Part shown: positions 9,055 to 17,752 of the stretch, one piece after another
How the letters are laid out: each line of letters begins with the position of its first letter
How positions within the stretch are numbered: position 1 is the stretch's first letter
Origin: Ectopseudomonas oleovorans
Lineage (GTDB): Bacteria > Pseudomonadota > Gammaproteobacteria > Pseudomonadales > Pseudomonadaceae
Assembly (NCBI RefSeq): GCF_003052605.1
Contig: NZ_QASO01000035.1
Coordinates: 1-60,059 of the forward strand
Length of the DNA stretch: 60,059 nucleotides
Reading direction: 5' to 3'
Notes under the pieces: model-generated
Database searches by the model: none
What the model was told of the DNA's origin: nothing
What the model saw: the letters and a program-made list of their open reading frames with translations, nothing else
Position numbers and translations under genes: made by a program

Positions 9055-9996
9055 ATGTCAGAGCCGTTTCAGCCCGATCACTTGCGCCCTCTGCTGCGAC
9101 CCTTGGCCGCAGCGCACCTGGATTTGCCGGCGCTGCAGGCGTATCGCAGCTTCTACGGTTTCGACCTGGCCGCGCGCTTTGCCGGGCTGGACAACCGTCT
9201 CGGCAGCTTCAATGCCGCCGGCTACCAGATCGCCGTGCAGCTGTGGGCGCCGGCCGAGCCGCAGGGCACCCTGCTGTTGCTGCACGGCTATTACGACCAT
9301 ATGGGCCTGTACCGACATGTGGTCGACTGGGCGCTGAGCATGAATTTTGCCGTGCTCGCCTGCGACCTGCCGGGACACGGCCTGTCCAGCGGTGCGCGTG
9401 CCAGCATCGGTGATTTCGCCGAGTATCAGCAGGTGCTGGCTGGCTTGTTCGAGCAGGCCAGCGAGCTGGGGCTGCCGCAGCCCTGGCATCTCTGTGGGCA
9501 GAGCACGGGTGGGGCGATTCTGCTGGATTATCTGCTCGCCGACGGCAAGCGCCCGGAGCTCGGGCAGAGCATTCTCCTGGCACCACTGGTGCGGCCGCGC
9601 GCCTGGGCCTGGTCGAAGCTCAGCTATCGGATGCTCAGTCCCTTCGTTCGGGAAATTCCGCGGCGCTTCAGCGAGAACTCCAGCGACGCCACCTTCATCG
9701 ACTTCGTGCACAACCTCGATCCCCTGCAGCCGCGCAGCTTGCCGACTGCCTGGGTGGGGGCATTGGCCAAGTGGGTGCCGCATGTCGAAGCGGCCGGGCG
9801 CAGCACGCACAGCCCGCTGATCATTCAGGGCGAGGCGGACATGACGGTCGACTGGCGCTACAACCTCGAGGTGCTGCAGGACAAGTTCCATCAGCCGCAG
9901 ATCCTGCGATTGACAGACGCCCGCCATCACCTGGCGAACGAGAACGAGACGTTGCGTAAGCACTATTTCGACTTTCTGCGCGAGCGATTGGCGTAG
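9055..9996 (+). CDS. Alpha/beta-hydrolase, monoacylglycerol lipase-like
   Basis: 313 residues with the alpha/beta-hydrolase core: oxyanion region LLLHGYYDHMGLY, nucleophile elbow GQSTGG (Ser in CGQSTGGAIL), acid in IIQGEADMTVDWRYN and the terminal His in TDARHHLANE. The order and spacing match serine aminopeptidase S33/lysophospholipase-type enzymes. The ATG at 9055 follows GGAAAG; 9043 is an alternative. It is divergent from the thioredoxin-like gene. The natural ester substrate is not readable. Confidence 0.85.
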   Translation: MSEPFQPDHLRPLLRPLAAAHLDLPALQAYRSFYGFDLAARFAGLDNRLGSFNAAGYQIAVQLWAPAEPQGTLLLLHGYYDHMGLYRHVVDWALSMNFAVLACDLPGHGLSSGARASIGDFAEYQQVLAGLFEQASELGLPQPWHLCGQSTGGAILLDYLLADGKRPELGQSILLAPLVRPRAWAWSKLSYRMLSPFVREIPRRFSENSSDATFIDFVHNLDPLQPRSLPTAWVGALAKWVPHVEAAGRSTHSPLIIQGEADMTVDWRYNLEVLQDKFHQPQILRLTDARHHLANENETLRKHYFDFLRERLA

Positions 9997-10058
9997 GTTC
10001 TGCCGGCACCAAGGAGCATCGTAGATGGGGAGAGCAACGCGAAACCCATCAGATGGCC

Positions 10059-10204
10059 CAATACCGATCAGATAAGGTTGCAAAAGCGGCCTTTCGCAGG
10101 AGCCCCGCCCCGGGGCGAAGCTTTCCAATTGCGCACCGCCCTGGTTCGCGGCGGGGCGCCGCTCCTACACATTCGCAGCGTCGATGCTTAACTGACGGGC
10201 ATTA
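10059..10204. mobile_element. MITE-like REP unit, copy A
   Basis: A 146-bp unit with imperfect 18-bp terminal inverted repeats (CAATACCGATCAGATAAG at 10059-10076, CTTAACTGACGGGCATTA at 10187-10204) enclosing a REP-type palindrome (CAGGAGCCCCGCC ... GCTCCTAC). It is flanked by near-identical 11-bp direct repeats (ATCAGATGGCC 10048-10058, ATCAAATGGCC 10205-10215). Removing the unit and one repeat restores a hairpin with stem GCGAAACCCA/TGGGTTTCGC (10039-10048 and 10216-10225). Confidence 0.7.
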
Positions 10205-10250
10205 ATCAAATGGCCTGGGTTTCGCTGCGCTCAACCCAGGCTACAGGCTG

Positions 10251-11018
10251 TTATATGCCCTGCGATGCCGGCTCCAGCTCGTTGCTGCTCATGCCTACTG
10301 CAAGGCCTGCGCGCAGCGCCTGCAGGGCGGCCTGGTAATAGGCTTTGCCCGCCTCCGACTGGGCGAATTCGACGAACTGCTCCAGCTCGGGGTCGCTCAG
10401 CTCGCGATAGACGTGCAGCAGGGTGTTGTCGAGATCCTGTTCGATCTGCGTCATCAGGCGCTCACGCTGGCCATTGAGCAGCCCTTGAGCCTGACTGCCG
10501 CCGAGCAGGCCGGGAATCATCTGGCTGAGGCTGTCGGCTGCCACGCCGGCCAGCGCCAGGCTGACTTCAGCCCCCGCTTCCTTGGCGGGAATGGCCTGGG
10601 CCAGGTGACGAATCAGTAGGCGGCGAGTGGCATCGGCATCGGTGCGTGGCAGGCCATTGGCGTATTTGGCCAATTGGTCGCTACGGGTGGCCAGCGTCTC
10701 GGCGGCAACGATCTTGCGGCCCAGCGCGGATTCGAAGAAGGCCAGCGCCGGCTGCGGGTCGGCCAGCTCCATGCGCAGGCTGTGCTGCGCGCGCTGGTCG
10801 ATGGCGGCAGCAGCAAAGCGGCGATTGCTGTTATCCACCAGCGCCTGAAACACCGCCGGTGGCAGAGTGCTGCGGTAGCGCTGCTGAGCCGCGTCGAGCG
10901 CCTGGTTGAAATGTTCGCGCTGTTGCGGCCAGCCGGCGGCCTGATACAGGCGCAGGTGGTCGTCTGCCAGGGCCGGCAAGGTCAGGCCAATCAGCAACAG
11001 GGCAAACAGAACGCGCAT
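10251..11018 (-). CDS. Secreted DUF2059-like protein
   Basis: 255 residues with a clear signal peptide (MRVLFALLLIGLTLPALADD, cleavage after ALA). The C-terminal part, ELSDPELEQFVEFAQSEAGKAYYQA, matches the helical DUF2059 pattern of alternating F/Y and small residues before an end-of-chain helix. No catalytic motif is visible. The start at 11018 is set by the signal peptide with AAGGAGT upstream; longer in-frame extension has no support. Confidence 0.7.
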   Translation of the reverse strand: MRVLFALLLIGLTLPALADDHLRLYQAAGWPQQREHFNQALDAAQQRYRSTLPPAVFQALVDNSNRRFAAAAIDQRAQHSLRMELADPQPALAFFESALGRKIVAAETLATRSDQLAKYANGLPRTDADATRRLLIRHLAQAIPAKEAGAEVSLALAGVAADSLSQMIPGLLGGSQAQGLLNGQRERLMTQIEQDLDNTLLHVYRELSDPELEQFVEFAQSEAGKAYYQAALQALRAGLAVGMSSNELEPASQGI

Positions 11019-11130
11019 CGAGAACTCCTTGGCAAACTTTCCTGGTCGGCCGCAGGTGTTGCGGCCGGTTATTTTCGGTGGCTGGTGGAGGCTTGTCGAG
11101 TCACGACATGCCACTGATACAATCGCCGCC

Positions 11131-11754
11131 ATGACCGAATCCAGCCTGCACGACCTCTTTTCCGGCCTTATCGACGACCTTGCCAGCCAGGGCTGGTCGC
11201 AACGGGCGTTGTTCGCCCCAGAAGTTCTGACCCGCGAACTGGCCGTCGAGTGTCGCACGCGTGCACAGAATGGCGAACTCAATGCCGCCGGCGTTGGGCG
11301 CGGGGGCGCGCAGCAGGTGCGGGAAGGGATTCGCGGCGATCGCATCCAATGGCTGGAACCTGGCCAGAGCCAAGCCTGTGACCAGTATCTGCAATTGATG
11401 GACGGTTTGCGTCAGGCACTCAACCAGGCGCTCTATCTGGGGCTCGAAGACTACGAATGCCACTTCGCCTGCTATGCACCGGGGGCCTTCTACCAGCGGC
11501 ATCTCGATCGTTTTCGCGATGACGACCGCCGCACGGTGTCGGCGGTGTTCTATCTGAATGAGGAGTGGCAGGCCGAGCACGGCGGGGCGTTGCGCCTGTA
11601 TCTGGCCGATGGCCGGGAGCATGACGTACTGCCTCAGGCTGGAACACTGGCGCTGTTTCTGTCTTCCGAGATGCCTCACGAAGTGCTGCCGGCCACCCGC
11701 GAACGGCTGTCGTTGACCGGCTGGTTCAGGCGTCGGGGTGGCACGGTACTCTGA
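11131..11754 (+). CDS. 2-oxoglutarate/Fe(II)-dependent oxygenase (prolyl 4-hydroxylase type)
   Basis: 207 residues of double-stranded beta-helix type. The iron-binding HxD is in YQRHLDRFRDDDRRTVSAV, the distal His in SSEMPHEVLPA, and the 2-oxoglutarate-binding Arg in TRERLSLTGWFRR. FYLNEEWQAEHGGALRLY is the typical central strand pair of the family. The ATG at 11131 is the first that leaves the complete domain. The substrate is unknown. It probably shares its transcript with the DUF523 gene 38 nt downstream. Confidence 0.88.
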   Translation: MTESSLHDLFSGLIDDLASQGWSQRALFAPEVLTRELAVECRTRAQNGELNAAGVGRGGAQQVREGIRGDRIQWLEPGQSQACDQYLQLMDGLRQALNQALYLGLEDYECHFACYAPGAFYQRHLDRFRDDDRRTVSAVFYLNEEWQAEHGGALRLYLADGREHDVLPQAGTLALFLSSEMPHEVLPATRERLSLTGWFRRRGGTVL

Positions 11755-11792
11755 GGCCTGCGGGCTGTCTGGCGACAGTCATGGAGAGGGCG

Positions 11793-12284
11793 ATGCAGAA
11801 GATATTGGTCAGCCGCTGCCTGCTCGGGCATCGGGTGCGTTATGACGGTGGTGCTCACGGTCCTTTCGATCAGCTTCAGCACTGGCTGGACGAAGGGCGG
11901 GTGGTGGCGCTGTGCCCGGAGGTGGCGGGTGGGTTGTCGACGCCGCGCCCGCCTGCTGAAATTCGCCATGGACAGGGTGGTGCAGTGTTGGATGGTCGGC
12001 TGCCAGTACTGACGATCGAGGGCGAGGATGTCACGGCTGCATTCGTCGACGGCGCCGAACAGGCACTGGCGCTGGTGCGCGAGCACGACATCCGCCTGGC
12101 ACTGCTGAAGGCGCGCAGCCCTTCGTGCGGCAATCTGGAAAACTACGATGGCAGCTTCAGCGGTGTGCGTGTGCCGGGCGAGGGCGTGACCGCTGCCCTG
12201 CTGAAACGAGCTGGAGTGAAGGTGTTCAACGAAATGCAGTTGGACGAAGCGGCCGCCGAGTTGGCGCGGTTGGAGCGGGATTGA
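11793..12284 (+). CDS. DUF523 domain protein
   Basis: 163 residues spanning a complete DUF523 domain: KILVSRCLLGHRVRYDGG at the start, LCPEVAGGLSTPRPPAEI in the middle and ALLKARSPSCG, all with conserved cysteines suggestive of metal or Fe-S binding. The function of the family is not established here. The ATG at 11793 has GGAGAGGG ahead of it; the ATG at 11781 lies inside that ribosome site. Confidence 0.82.
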   Translation: MQKILVSRCLLGHRVRYDGGAHGPFDQLQHWLDEGRVVALCPEVAGGLSTPRPPAEIRHGQGGAVLDGRLPVLTIEGEDVTAAFVDGAEQALALVREHDIRLALLKARSPSCGNLENYDGSFSGVRVPGEGVTAALLKRAGVKVFNEMQLDEAAAELARLERD

Positions 12285-12342
12285 GGTAGCCCGGATGCAA
12301 TCCGGGGCACGGTGGTGCGCGCGGCGCACCCTACGGAATGAG

Positions 12343-12535
12343 AAAGGGAGGCCCGAAGCCTAATGCTGATCAGATAAGTTCGTCACCACCCCCTCCTACT
12401 TGCAGTAGAGGGGGCGCTTTTCGTAGGAGCCAGCTTGCTGGCGATGCTTTTTATGGCGGATCGCCGGCAAGCCGGCTCCTACAAAGATCGAGTGCAACGG
12501 CTTAACTGACTGGCATTAGCCCGAAGCCTCCCTTT
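12343..12535. terminator. Bidirectional terminator hairpin split by a MITE-like insertion
   Basis: AAAGGGAGGC (12343-12352) and GCCTCCCTTT (12526-12535) are perfect partners that would close on a CCGAA loop, between the convergent DUF523 gene and serA. They are now separated by the 158-bp unit at 12361-12518 with GCCCGAAGCC repeated on both sides. Whether termination still works is not knowable from sequence. Confidence 0.65.
12361..12518. mobile_element. MITE-like REP unit, copy B
   Basis: A 158-bp unit bounded by 18-bp inverted repeats (TAATGCTGATCAGATAAG at 12361-12378 and CTTAACTGACTGGCATTA at 12501-12518) with facing REP palindromes inside (12423-12482). The 10-bp direct repeat GCCCGAAGCC (12351-12360 and 12519-12528) looks like a target duplication. 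It shares its termini with copy A at 10.1 kb; the cores differ. The rest of the 12285-12677 gap holds a GTAGCCCGGATGCAATCCGG palindrome and no gene. Confidence 0.75.
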
Positions 12536-12677
12536 GTTCATTTCTGCATACCTTCGGGGCTCGCGAGCCAGAGCGAGACAAGGCGGGAGCGACCGAGGAG
12601 AGCGGAGTTTACGTCAGTAAATGAGCATCTCCGAGGTTGTTCCCAACGCCGTATCGCCGACGCGCAGCCGCTCCGGT

Positions 12678-13907
12678 TTAGAACAGGACGCGGCTGCGGA
12701 TGGTGCCATTGACGTGCTGCAGCTTCTCCAGCGCCAGGTCGGAGTACTCGGCGTCTACGTCGATCACCACGTAGCCGACCTTGTCGTTGGTCTGCAGGAA
12801 CTGACCGGAGATGTTGATGCCGTTGTCGGCGAACACCTTGTTGATGTCGCTCATCACGCCCGGAATGTTCTGGTGGATGTGCAGCAGGCGGTGCTTGCCT
12901 GGGTGTGCCGGCAGGGCCACTTCAGGGAAGTTGACCGAGGACACCGAGGTACCGTTGTCGCTGTACTTGACCAGCTTCTCGGCCACTTCCAGGCCGATGT
13001 TGGCCTGCGCTTCGGCGGTGGAGCCACCGATGTGCGGGGTCAGGATCACGCGATCCAGGCCACGCAGCGGGCTCTCGAACTCTTCGTCGTTGGACTTGGG
13101 TTCGACCGGGAACACGTCGATGGCCGCACCGATCAGGTGCTCGTCCTTGATCGCCTGGGCCAGGTGATCCAGCTCGACCACGGTACCGCGTGCGGCGTTG
13201 ATCAGGATGCCGCCCTTCTTCATGGCGCGGATTTCCTTCTCGCCGATCATCCACTGGGTGGACGGCAGCTCCGGCACGTGCAGCGAGACGATATCGCACA
13301 GGCCCAGCAGCTCGTACAGGTCACCGATCTGCGTGGCGTTGCCCAGCGGCAGCTTGGTCACGGTGTCGTAGAAGAACACCTGCATGCCCAGCGCTTCGGC
13401 CAGTACCGAGAGCTGGGTGCCGATCGAGCCGTAGCCGATGATGCCCAGCTTCTTGCCGCGGATCTCGAAGGAGTTGGCCGCCGACTTGATCCAGCCACCG
13501 CGATGGCAGGAGGCGTTCTTCTCGGGGATGCCGCGCAGCAGCAGGATGGCTTCGGCCAGCACCAGCTCGGCCACCGAGCGGGTGTTGGAGTAGGGTGCGT
13601 TGAACACGGCAATACCGCGTTCGCGGGCAGCGTCCAGATCGACCTGGTTGGTGCCGATGCAGAAGCAGCCGACGGCGACCAGTTTTTTCGCGCAGTCGAA
13701 GACGTCAGCCGTCAGCTGGGTGCGCGAGCGGATGCCGATGAAGTGGGCATCGGCGATCTTCGCTTTCAGCTCATCGCCCGACAGAGCGGTTTTGAGGTAC
13801 TCGATGTTGGTGTAACCGGCGGCCTTCAGCGTGTCTACGGCGTTCTGGTGCACGCCTTCGAGAAGAAGGAACTTGATCTTGCTCTTGTCCAGAGAGGTCT
13901 TGCTCAT
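12678..13907 (-). CDS. serA: D-3-phosphoglycerate dehydrogenase
   Basis: 409 residues; oxidises 3-phosphoglycerate (and reduces 2-oxoglutarate to D-2-hydroxyglutarate) as the first step of serine synthesis. The Rossmann NAD site is LGIIGYGSIGTQLSVLAEALG, the catalytic Arg lies in NAARGTVVELDHLA, the Glu further on, and His in LTPHIGGSTAEAQ. A C-terminal ACT domain (VMSDINKVFADNGINISGQFLQ) gives serine feedback. It is divergent from the FAD dehydrogenase that disposes of D-2-hydroxyglutarate. Confidence 0.97.
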   Translation of the reverse strand: MSKTSLDKSKIKFLLLEGVHQNAVDTLKAAGYTNIEYLKTALSGDELKAKIADAHFIGIRSRTQLTADVFDCAKKLVAVGCFCIGTNQVDLDAARERGIAVFNAPYSNTRSVAELVLAEAILLLRGIPEKNASCHRGGWIKSAANSFEIRGKKLGIIGYGSIGTQLSVLAEALGMQVFFYDTVTKLPLGNATQIGDLYELLGLCDIVSLHVPELPSTQWMIGEKEIRAMKKGGILINAARGTVVELDHLAQAIKDEHLIGAAIDVFPVEPKSNDEEFESPLRGLDRVILTPHIGGSTAEAQANIGLEVAEKLVKYSDNGTSVSSVNFPEVALPAHPGKHRLLHIHQNIPGVMSDINKVFADNGINISGQFLQTNDKVGYVVIDVDAEYSDLALEKLQHVNGTIRSRVLF

Positions 13908-14088
13908 CGGAGTACCTGTGTCCCACGGGATGTTGTCAGGGAAGGGCTGAGAAACTCAGCCGGCGCCCGCAGATCGCTGCATGGCTCGATTCACGGGGTG
14001 CGTATGCTAGCATGTTCGCCTTTTTCAATGCTCGGTTGCGACCTGAATGGTTCTCAGGGCGACCATGAATCCTTTGAGAGTTCCGTAG

Positions 14089-15483
14089 ATGACCACCCCT
14101 GCCCAGATCGAAGAGCTGAAGACCCTGGTTGAGCCCGGCAAGGTGCTGACCGACGCCGATTCCCTCGAGGCCTATGGCAAGGACTGGACCAAGCATTTCG
14201 CCCCGGCGCCCTCTGCAATCGTCTTCCCCAAGACTACCGAGCAGGTGCAGGCCATCGTGCGTTGGGCCAATGCGCACAAGGTCGCCCTGGTGCCGTCCGG
14301 TGGCCGAACCGGTTTGTCGGCGGCAGCGGTCGCGGCCAATGGCGAAGTGGTGGTGGCGTTCGACTACATGAACCAGATTCTCTCGTTCAACGAATACGAC
14401 CGTGCGGCGGTGTGCCAGCCGGGCGTGGTGACCAAGCAGCTGCAGCTGTTCGCCGAAGAAAAAGGCCTGTATTACCCGGTGGATTTCGCCTCTTCGGGCT
14501 CCAGCCAGATTGGCGGCAATATCGGCACCAATGCCGGCGGTATCAAGGTGATTCGCTACGGCATGACCCGCAACTGGGTGGCCGGGCTGAAGGTCGTGAC
14601 CGGCACCGGCGAACTGCTGGAGCTGAACAAGGACCTGATCAAGAACGCCACCGGTTACGACCTGCGCCAGCTGTTCATCGGTGCCGAAGGCACCTTGGGC
14701 TTCGTGGTCGAGGCGACCATGCGCCTGGATCGCGCGCCGAAGAACCTCACCGCGATGGTGCTCGGCACCGCTGATTTCGACTCGATCATGCCGGTGCTGC
14801 ACGCTTTCCAGAGCAAGCTCGACCTGACCGCATTCGAGTTCTTCTCCGACAAGGCTCTGGCCAAGGTACTCGGCCGTGGTGACGTGCCGGCGCCGTTCGA
14901 AAGCGAATGCCCCTTCTATGCCCTGCTGGAGTTCGAAGCCAGTACCGAGGAAGTGGCCAACCAGGCGCTGGAAACCTTCGAGTACTGCGTCGAGCAGGGC
15001 TGGGTGGTCGACGGCGTGATGAGCCAGAGCGAGCAACAGCTGCAGAACCTGTGGAAGCTGCGCGAATACATCTCCGAGACTATCAGCCACTGGACACCGT
15101 ACAAGAACGACATCTCGGTAACGGTCAGCCAGGTACCAGCCTTCCTCAAGGATATCGACGCTATCGTCGAAGCCAACTACCCGGATTTCGAGGTGGTGTG
15201 GTTCGGCCATATCGGTGACGGCAACCTGCACCTGAATATCCTCAAGCCCGAGAACCTGTCCAAGGACGAGTTCTTCGCCAAGTGCGCGGTGGTCAACAAG
15301 TGGGTGTTCGAGACCGTGCAGAAGTACAACGGCTCGATCAGTGCCGAGCACGGTGTGGGCATGACCAAGCGTGATTACCTGCACTACAGCCGTTCGCCAG
15401 CGGAAATTGCCTGCATGAAGGCGGTCAAGGCGGTGTTCGATCCCAACGGCATCATGAACCCCGGCAAGATCTTCGCGGTTTGA
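14089..15483 (+). CDS. D-2-hydroxyglutarate dehydrogenase (FAD-binding oxidase)
   Basis: 464 residues with an N-terminal PCMH-type FAD domain (VPSGGRTGLSAAAVA, SSGSSQIGGNIGTNAGGIKV) and a C-terminal FAD-oxidase domain carrying the metal-site histidines in FGHIGDGNLHLNI and SAEHGVGMTKRDYL. It oxidises D-2-hydroxyglutarate back to 2-oxoglutarate, feeding electrons to ETF. It sits divergent from serA, the partner that makes D-2-hydroxyglutarate; this pairing is established in Pseudomonas. The intergenic 13908-14088 holds both promoters. Confidence 0.9.
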   Translation: MTTPAQIEELKTLVEPGKVLTDADSLEAYGKDWTKHFAPAPSAIVFPKTTEQVQAIVRWANAHKVALVPSGGRTGLSAAAVAANGEVVVAFDYMNQILSFNEYDRAAVCQPGVVTKQLQLFAEEKGLYYPVDFASSGSSQIGGNIGTNAGGIKVIRYGMTRNWVAGLKVVTGTGELLELNKDLIKNATGYDLRQLFIGAEGTLGFVVEATMRLDRAPKNLTAMVLGTADFDSIMPVLHAFQSKLDLTAFEFFSDKALAKVLGRGDVPAPFESECPFYALLEFEASTEEVANQALETFEYCVEQGWVVDGVMSQSEQQLQNLWKLREYISETISHWTPYKNDISVTVSQVPAFLKDIDAIVEANYPDFEVVWFGHIGDGNLHLNILKPENLSKDEFFAKCAVVNKWVFETVQKYNGSISAEHGVGMTKRDYLHYSRSPAEIACMKAVKAVFDPNGIMNPGKIFAV

Positions 15484-15487
15484 TCTC

Positions 15488-15548
15488 GTAGGGTGCGCTG
15501 CGCGCACCCCATGATTAAACGCGTCTCGGTGCGCACGGCGCACCCTAC
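15488..15548. repeat. Facing pair of 21-bp GC palindromes
   Basis: GTAGGGTGCGCTGCGCGCAC at 15488 and its near-complement ending GGCGCACCCTAC at 15548 face one another between two co-directional genes and can pair. The same unit occurs singly at 12314-12334 and 25003-25023, so this is a dispersed chromosomal palindrome. Confidence 0.7.
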
Positions 15549-15564
15549 TGATCAGGAGTCCCCG

Positions 15565-16230
15565 ATGAGTTATCAGCACCAGTACGTCGATGGAACCACC
15601 GTCCACTTTCCCCTTGGCAAGGTCGTGTGTATCGGTCGCAATTACGCCGAGCACGCCAAGGAACTGAATAACCCGGTGCCCAGCGAACCCTTGCTGTTCA
15701 TCAAGCCGGGTTCCTGTGTGGTGCCGCTCGATGGCGGTTTCGCCATTCCCGAAGACCGCGGCTCGGTGCATTACGAGGCGGAGATCGCCGTGCTGATCGG
15801 CAAGCCGCTGTCGAAGAAACCGGACGCTGAGGAAGTGCGTGATGCCATCAGCGGCTTCGCCCCGGCGCTGGATCTGACCCTGCGCGACGTGCAGGCCAAG
15901 CTCAAGGAGAAGGGCTATCCCTGGGAAATCGCCAAGAGTTTCGACGGCGCCTGCGTGCTGGCGCCCTTCGTGCCCGGCGATGCCATCGAGGACCTGGCCG
16001 ATATCGGCATTCGCCTGGTGATCAACGGTGAAACCCGCCAGGACGGCAACAGCCGCGACATGCTCAACCCCATCATTAGCATGATCCAGCACATGGCTGG
16101 GCACTTCGCCCTGCAGCCGGGCGACGTGATTCTCACCGGCACGCCGGTCGGTGTTGGTGCGCTGAGCAAGGGCGATGAGCTGGTGCTGGAGTTGGTCGGT
16201 CACAGTAGTTTCACCAGTACCGTGCTATAA
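15565..16230 (+). CDS. Fumarylacetoacetate hydrolase-family protein
   Basis: 221 residues covering the FAH catalytic fold: VCIGRNYAEHAKEL, the metal-binding Glu pair in VHYEAEIAVLIG, KSFDGACVLAPF and the closing LTGTPVGVGALSKGDELVLEL. Family members act as acylpyruvases, oxaloacetate decarboxylases or hydratases; which one applies is not decidable. The ATG at 15565 has CAGGAGT upstream. The palindrome at 15488-15548 separates it from the preceding dehydrogenase. Confidence 0.88.
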   Translation: MSYQHQYVDGTTVHFPLGKVVCIGRNYAEHAKELNNPVPSEPLLFIKPGSCVVPLDGGFAIPEDRGSVHYEAEIAVLIGKPLSKKPDAEEVRDAISGFAPALDLTLRDVQAKLKEKGYPWEIAKSFDGACVLAPFVPGDAIEDLADIGIRLVINGETRQDGNSRDMLNPIISMIQHMAGHFALQPGDVILTGTPVGVGALSKGDELVLELVGHSSFTSTVL

Positions 16231-16237
16231 GCTCTGA

Positions 16238-16259
16238 CCGCCGCCTTTTCAGGCGGCGG
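16238..16259. terminator. Possible stem-loop after the FAH-family gene
   Basis: CCGCCGCC pairs with GGCGGCGG around a TTTTCA loop, 8 nt after the stop. There is no T-run after the stem, so it is a weak terminator candidate. Confidence 0.4.
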
Positions 16260-16313
16260 AACTCCTCCAGACATTGGATGTCGGATCGCCATCAAGCAGC
16301 CGAGCCGTCTCCG

Positions 16314-17231
16314 ATGCCCTCTCGCCGTTCCCGCTTTTCTCGCCCCCGTTACTGGTTGTCCGGCATAGCCGTGCTGGCCGTGATCACGGTCGTAAAAACC
16401 CAGCATTTGGATGATCGCGCCCTGCTCTGGTGACAGGAGGGGCGTACGCCGTTGGTCGAGCGCCTGTCCAGCGTCTGGCTGCCTGGCTACCGTGCGGTCA
16501 TTCAGGCCAAGGCGTTGTCGGGTCTGGAACAAGATGAAACCTCGGGGCTGACCTACAACCCGGTAACCGGCACCCTCTTCACCGTCACGGGCAAGAATCC
16601 CCTGCTGGTGGAACTCTCGCGTGAGGGTGAGGTGTTGCGGCGTATTCAGTTGAAGGGCTTCGCTGATCCGGAAGCGGTGGAGATGATGGACAACGGGCGC
16701 ATGGCCATCGTCGATGAGCGTCGACGTCAGCTCACCACCTTTATCCTGCATGACGACGACCTGGAGCTGGATGCGGCCGATTTCCCCGGCTTCGACCTGG
16801 GCTTTGCCGAAGCGGGTAACAAGGGCTTCGAAGCCGTTGCCTGGGATGCACGCAGCAGCAGCCTGATGCTGGGCAAGGAGCGTAGCCCGATGGGCTTGTT
16901 CAGCCTGCCTTTTCCTGGCGAGGATGGTGCTGCTGGCGTGATGCAGCCTTTCAACTACGGCAATCTGGGAATGCGCGATATTTCCTCATTGAGCGTCGAT
17001 GAGCGCACGGGCCACGTGCTGGTGCTCTCCGATGAGTCGCGCATGTTGCTGGAGATCGATCGCGCTGGTCAGCCGGTCAGCTTCCTCAGTCTCAATGCGG
17101 GTTTCAATGGTCTGGAGCAAGGCATCAAGCAGGCCGAGGGGGTGGCTATGGATGAAGAGGGCAACATCTATATCGTCGCCGAGCCCAACCTGTTCTATGT
17201 CTTCAGTAAACCGGTGCCGGATGCCGGATGA
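16314..17231 (+). pseudogene. SdiA-regulated-like beta-propeller gene interrupted by an in-frame TGA
   Basis: From ATG 16314 the frame encodes 39 residues with a membrane anchor (WLSGIAVLAVITVV), then a TGA at 16431-16433, and continues in the same frame to 17231. The distal 260 residues match the paralogue at 17753 closely: WLPGYRAVIQAKA, GDFADPEAVE-like strands and YIVAEPNLFYVF. The paralogue has no stop at this place. A strong AGGAGGGG lies directly after the stop and ahead of a TTG at 16452, so a soluble version lacking the anchor might be made by restart. Family function (SdiA-regulated/YjiK) is unknown. Confidence 0.7.
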
Positions 17232-17333
17232 GCGCCCGTGACGGATTCAGTTTCGCTTAAGCGTCGATTCAGTCTGGCTTCAGCTAGCGGCACTAATCTG
17301 ACCCCGTCACTTACGAACAACGAGGTTCACACC

Positions 17334-17681
17334 ATGAAACGTACCGCTCTCGCTCTGATGGTTCTGCCGCTGCTCAGCACCGTTGCTTTCGCCACTGGCT
17401 ACACCGGCCCGGGTGCCACCCCGCAGGTCACCACCGTAGCCGCTGCGCTGGAAGCTGCCGACGATACCCATGTCGTGCTGGAAGGCCAGATCGTCAAGCG
17501 CCTGCAGGACGAGCTCTATGAGTTCAAGGACGCCACTGGCACCATCCAGGTGGAAATCGACGACGAAGACTGGCCGGGCCAGAAAGTTTCTGAAACCGCC
17601 AAGGTGCGCCTGACCGGTGAAGTCGACAAGGACCTCAATAGTCATGAGATCGATGTCGATCGCGTTGAACTGATCAACTGA
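17334..17681 (+). CDS. YgiW/YdeI-type periplasmic OB-fold (BOF) protein
   Basis: 115 residues with a signal peptide (MKRTALALMVLPLLSTVAFA) and a BOF/NirD-like OB fold: VVLEGQIVKRLQDELYEFKD, IQVEIDDEDWPGQKV and VRLTGEVDKDLNSHEIDVDRVEL. Homologues are stress-tolerance and metal- or peptide-responsive periplasmic proteins. The ATG at 17334 is set by the signal peptide. It lies between two SdiA-regulated-like paralogues; a terminator follows. Confidence 0.88.
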   Translation: MKRTALALMVLPLLSTVAFATGYTGPGATPQVTTVAAALEAADDTHVVLEGQIVKRLQDELYEFKDATGTIQVEIDDEDWPGQKVSETAKVRLTGEVDKDLNSHEIDVDRVELIN

Positions 17682-17697
17682 TCGCGATTTCACCGCT

Positions 17698-17728
17698 GCC
17701 CGCCACGTCAAACCCGTGGCGGGCTTTT
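17698..17728 (+). terminator. Rho-independent terminator after the BOF gene
   Basis: GCCCGCCACG (17698-17707) pairs with CGTGGCGGGC (17715-17724) and is followed by TTTT. Confidence 0.85.
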
Positions 17729-17752
17729 CTGTGGTAGTCAGAGAAATTCATC

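Noticed and set aside
13936..16203. 755-codon minus frame across the dehydrogenase and FAH genes
   Set aside because: Spans two supported genes and their gap; no domain, only His/Gln/Arg-rich antisense residues.
16431..16433. In-frame TGA read as selenocysteine
   Set aside because: No SECIS-type hairpin placed after it, the paralogue has no Cys or Sec there, and the family is not a selenoprotein family.
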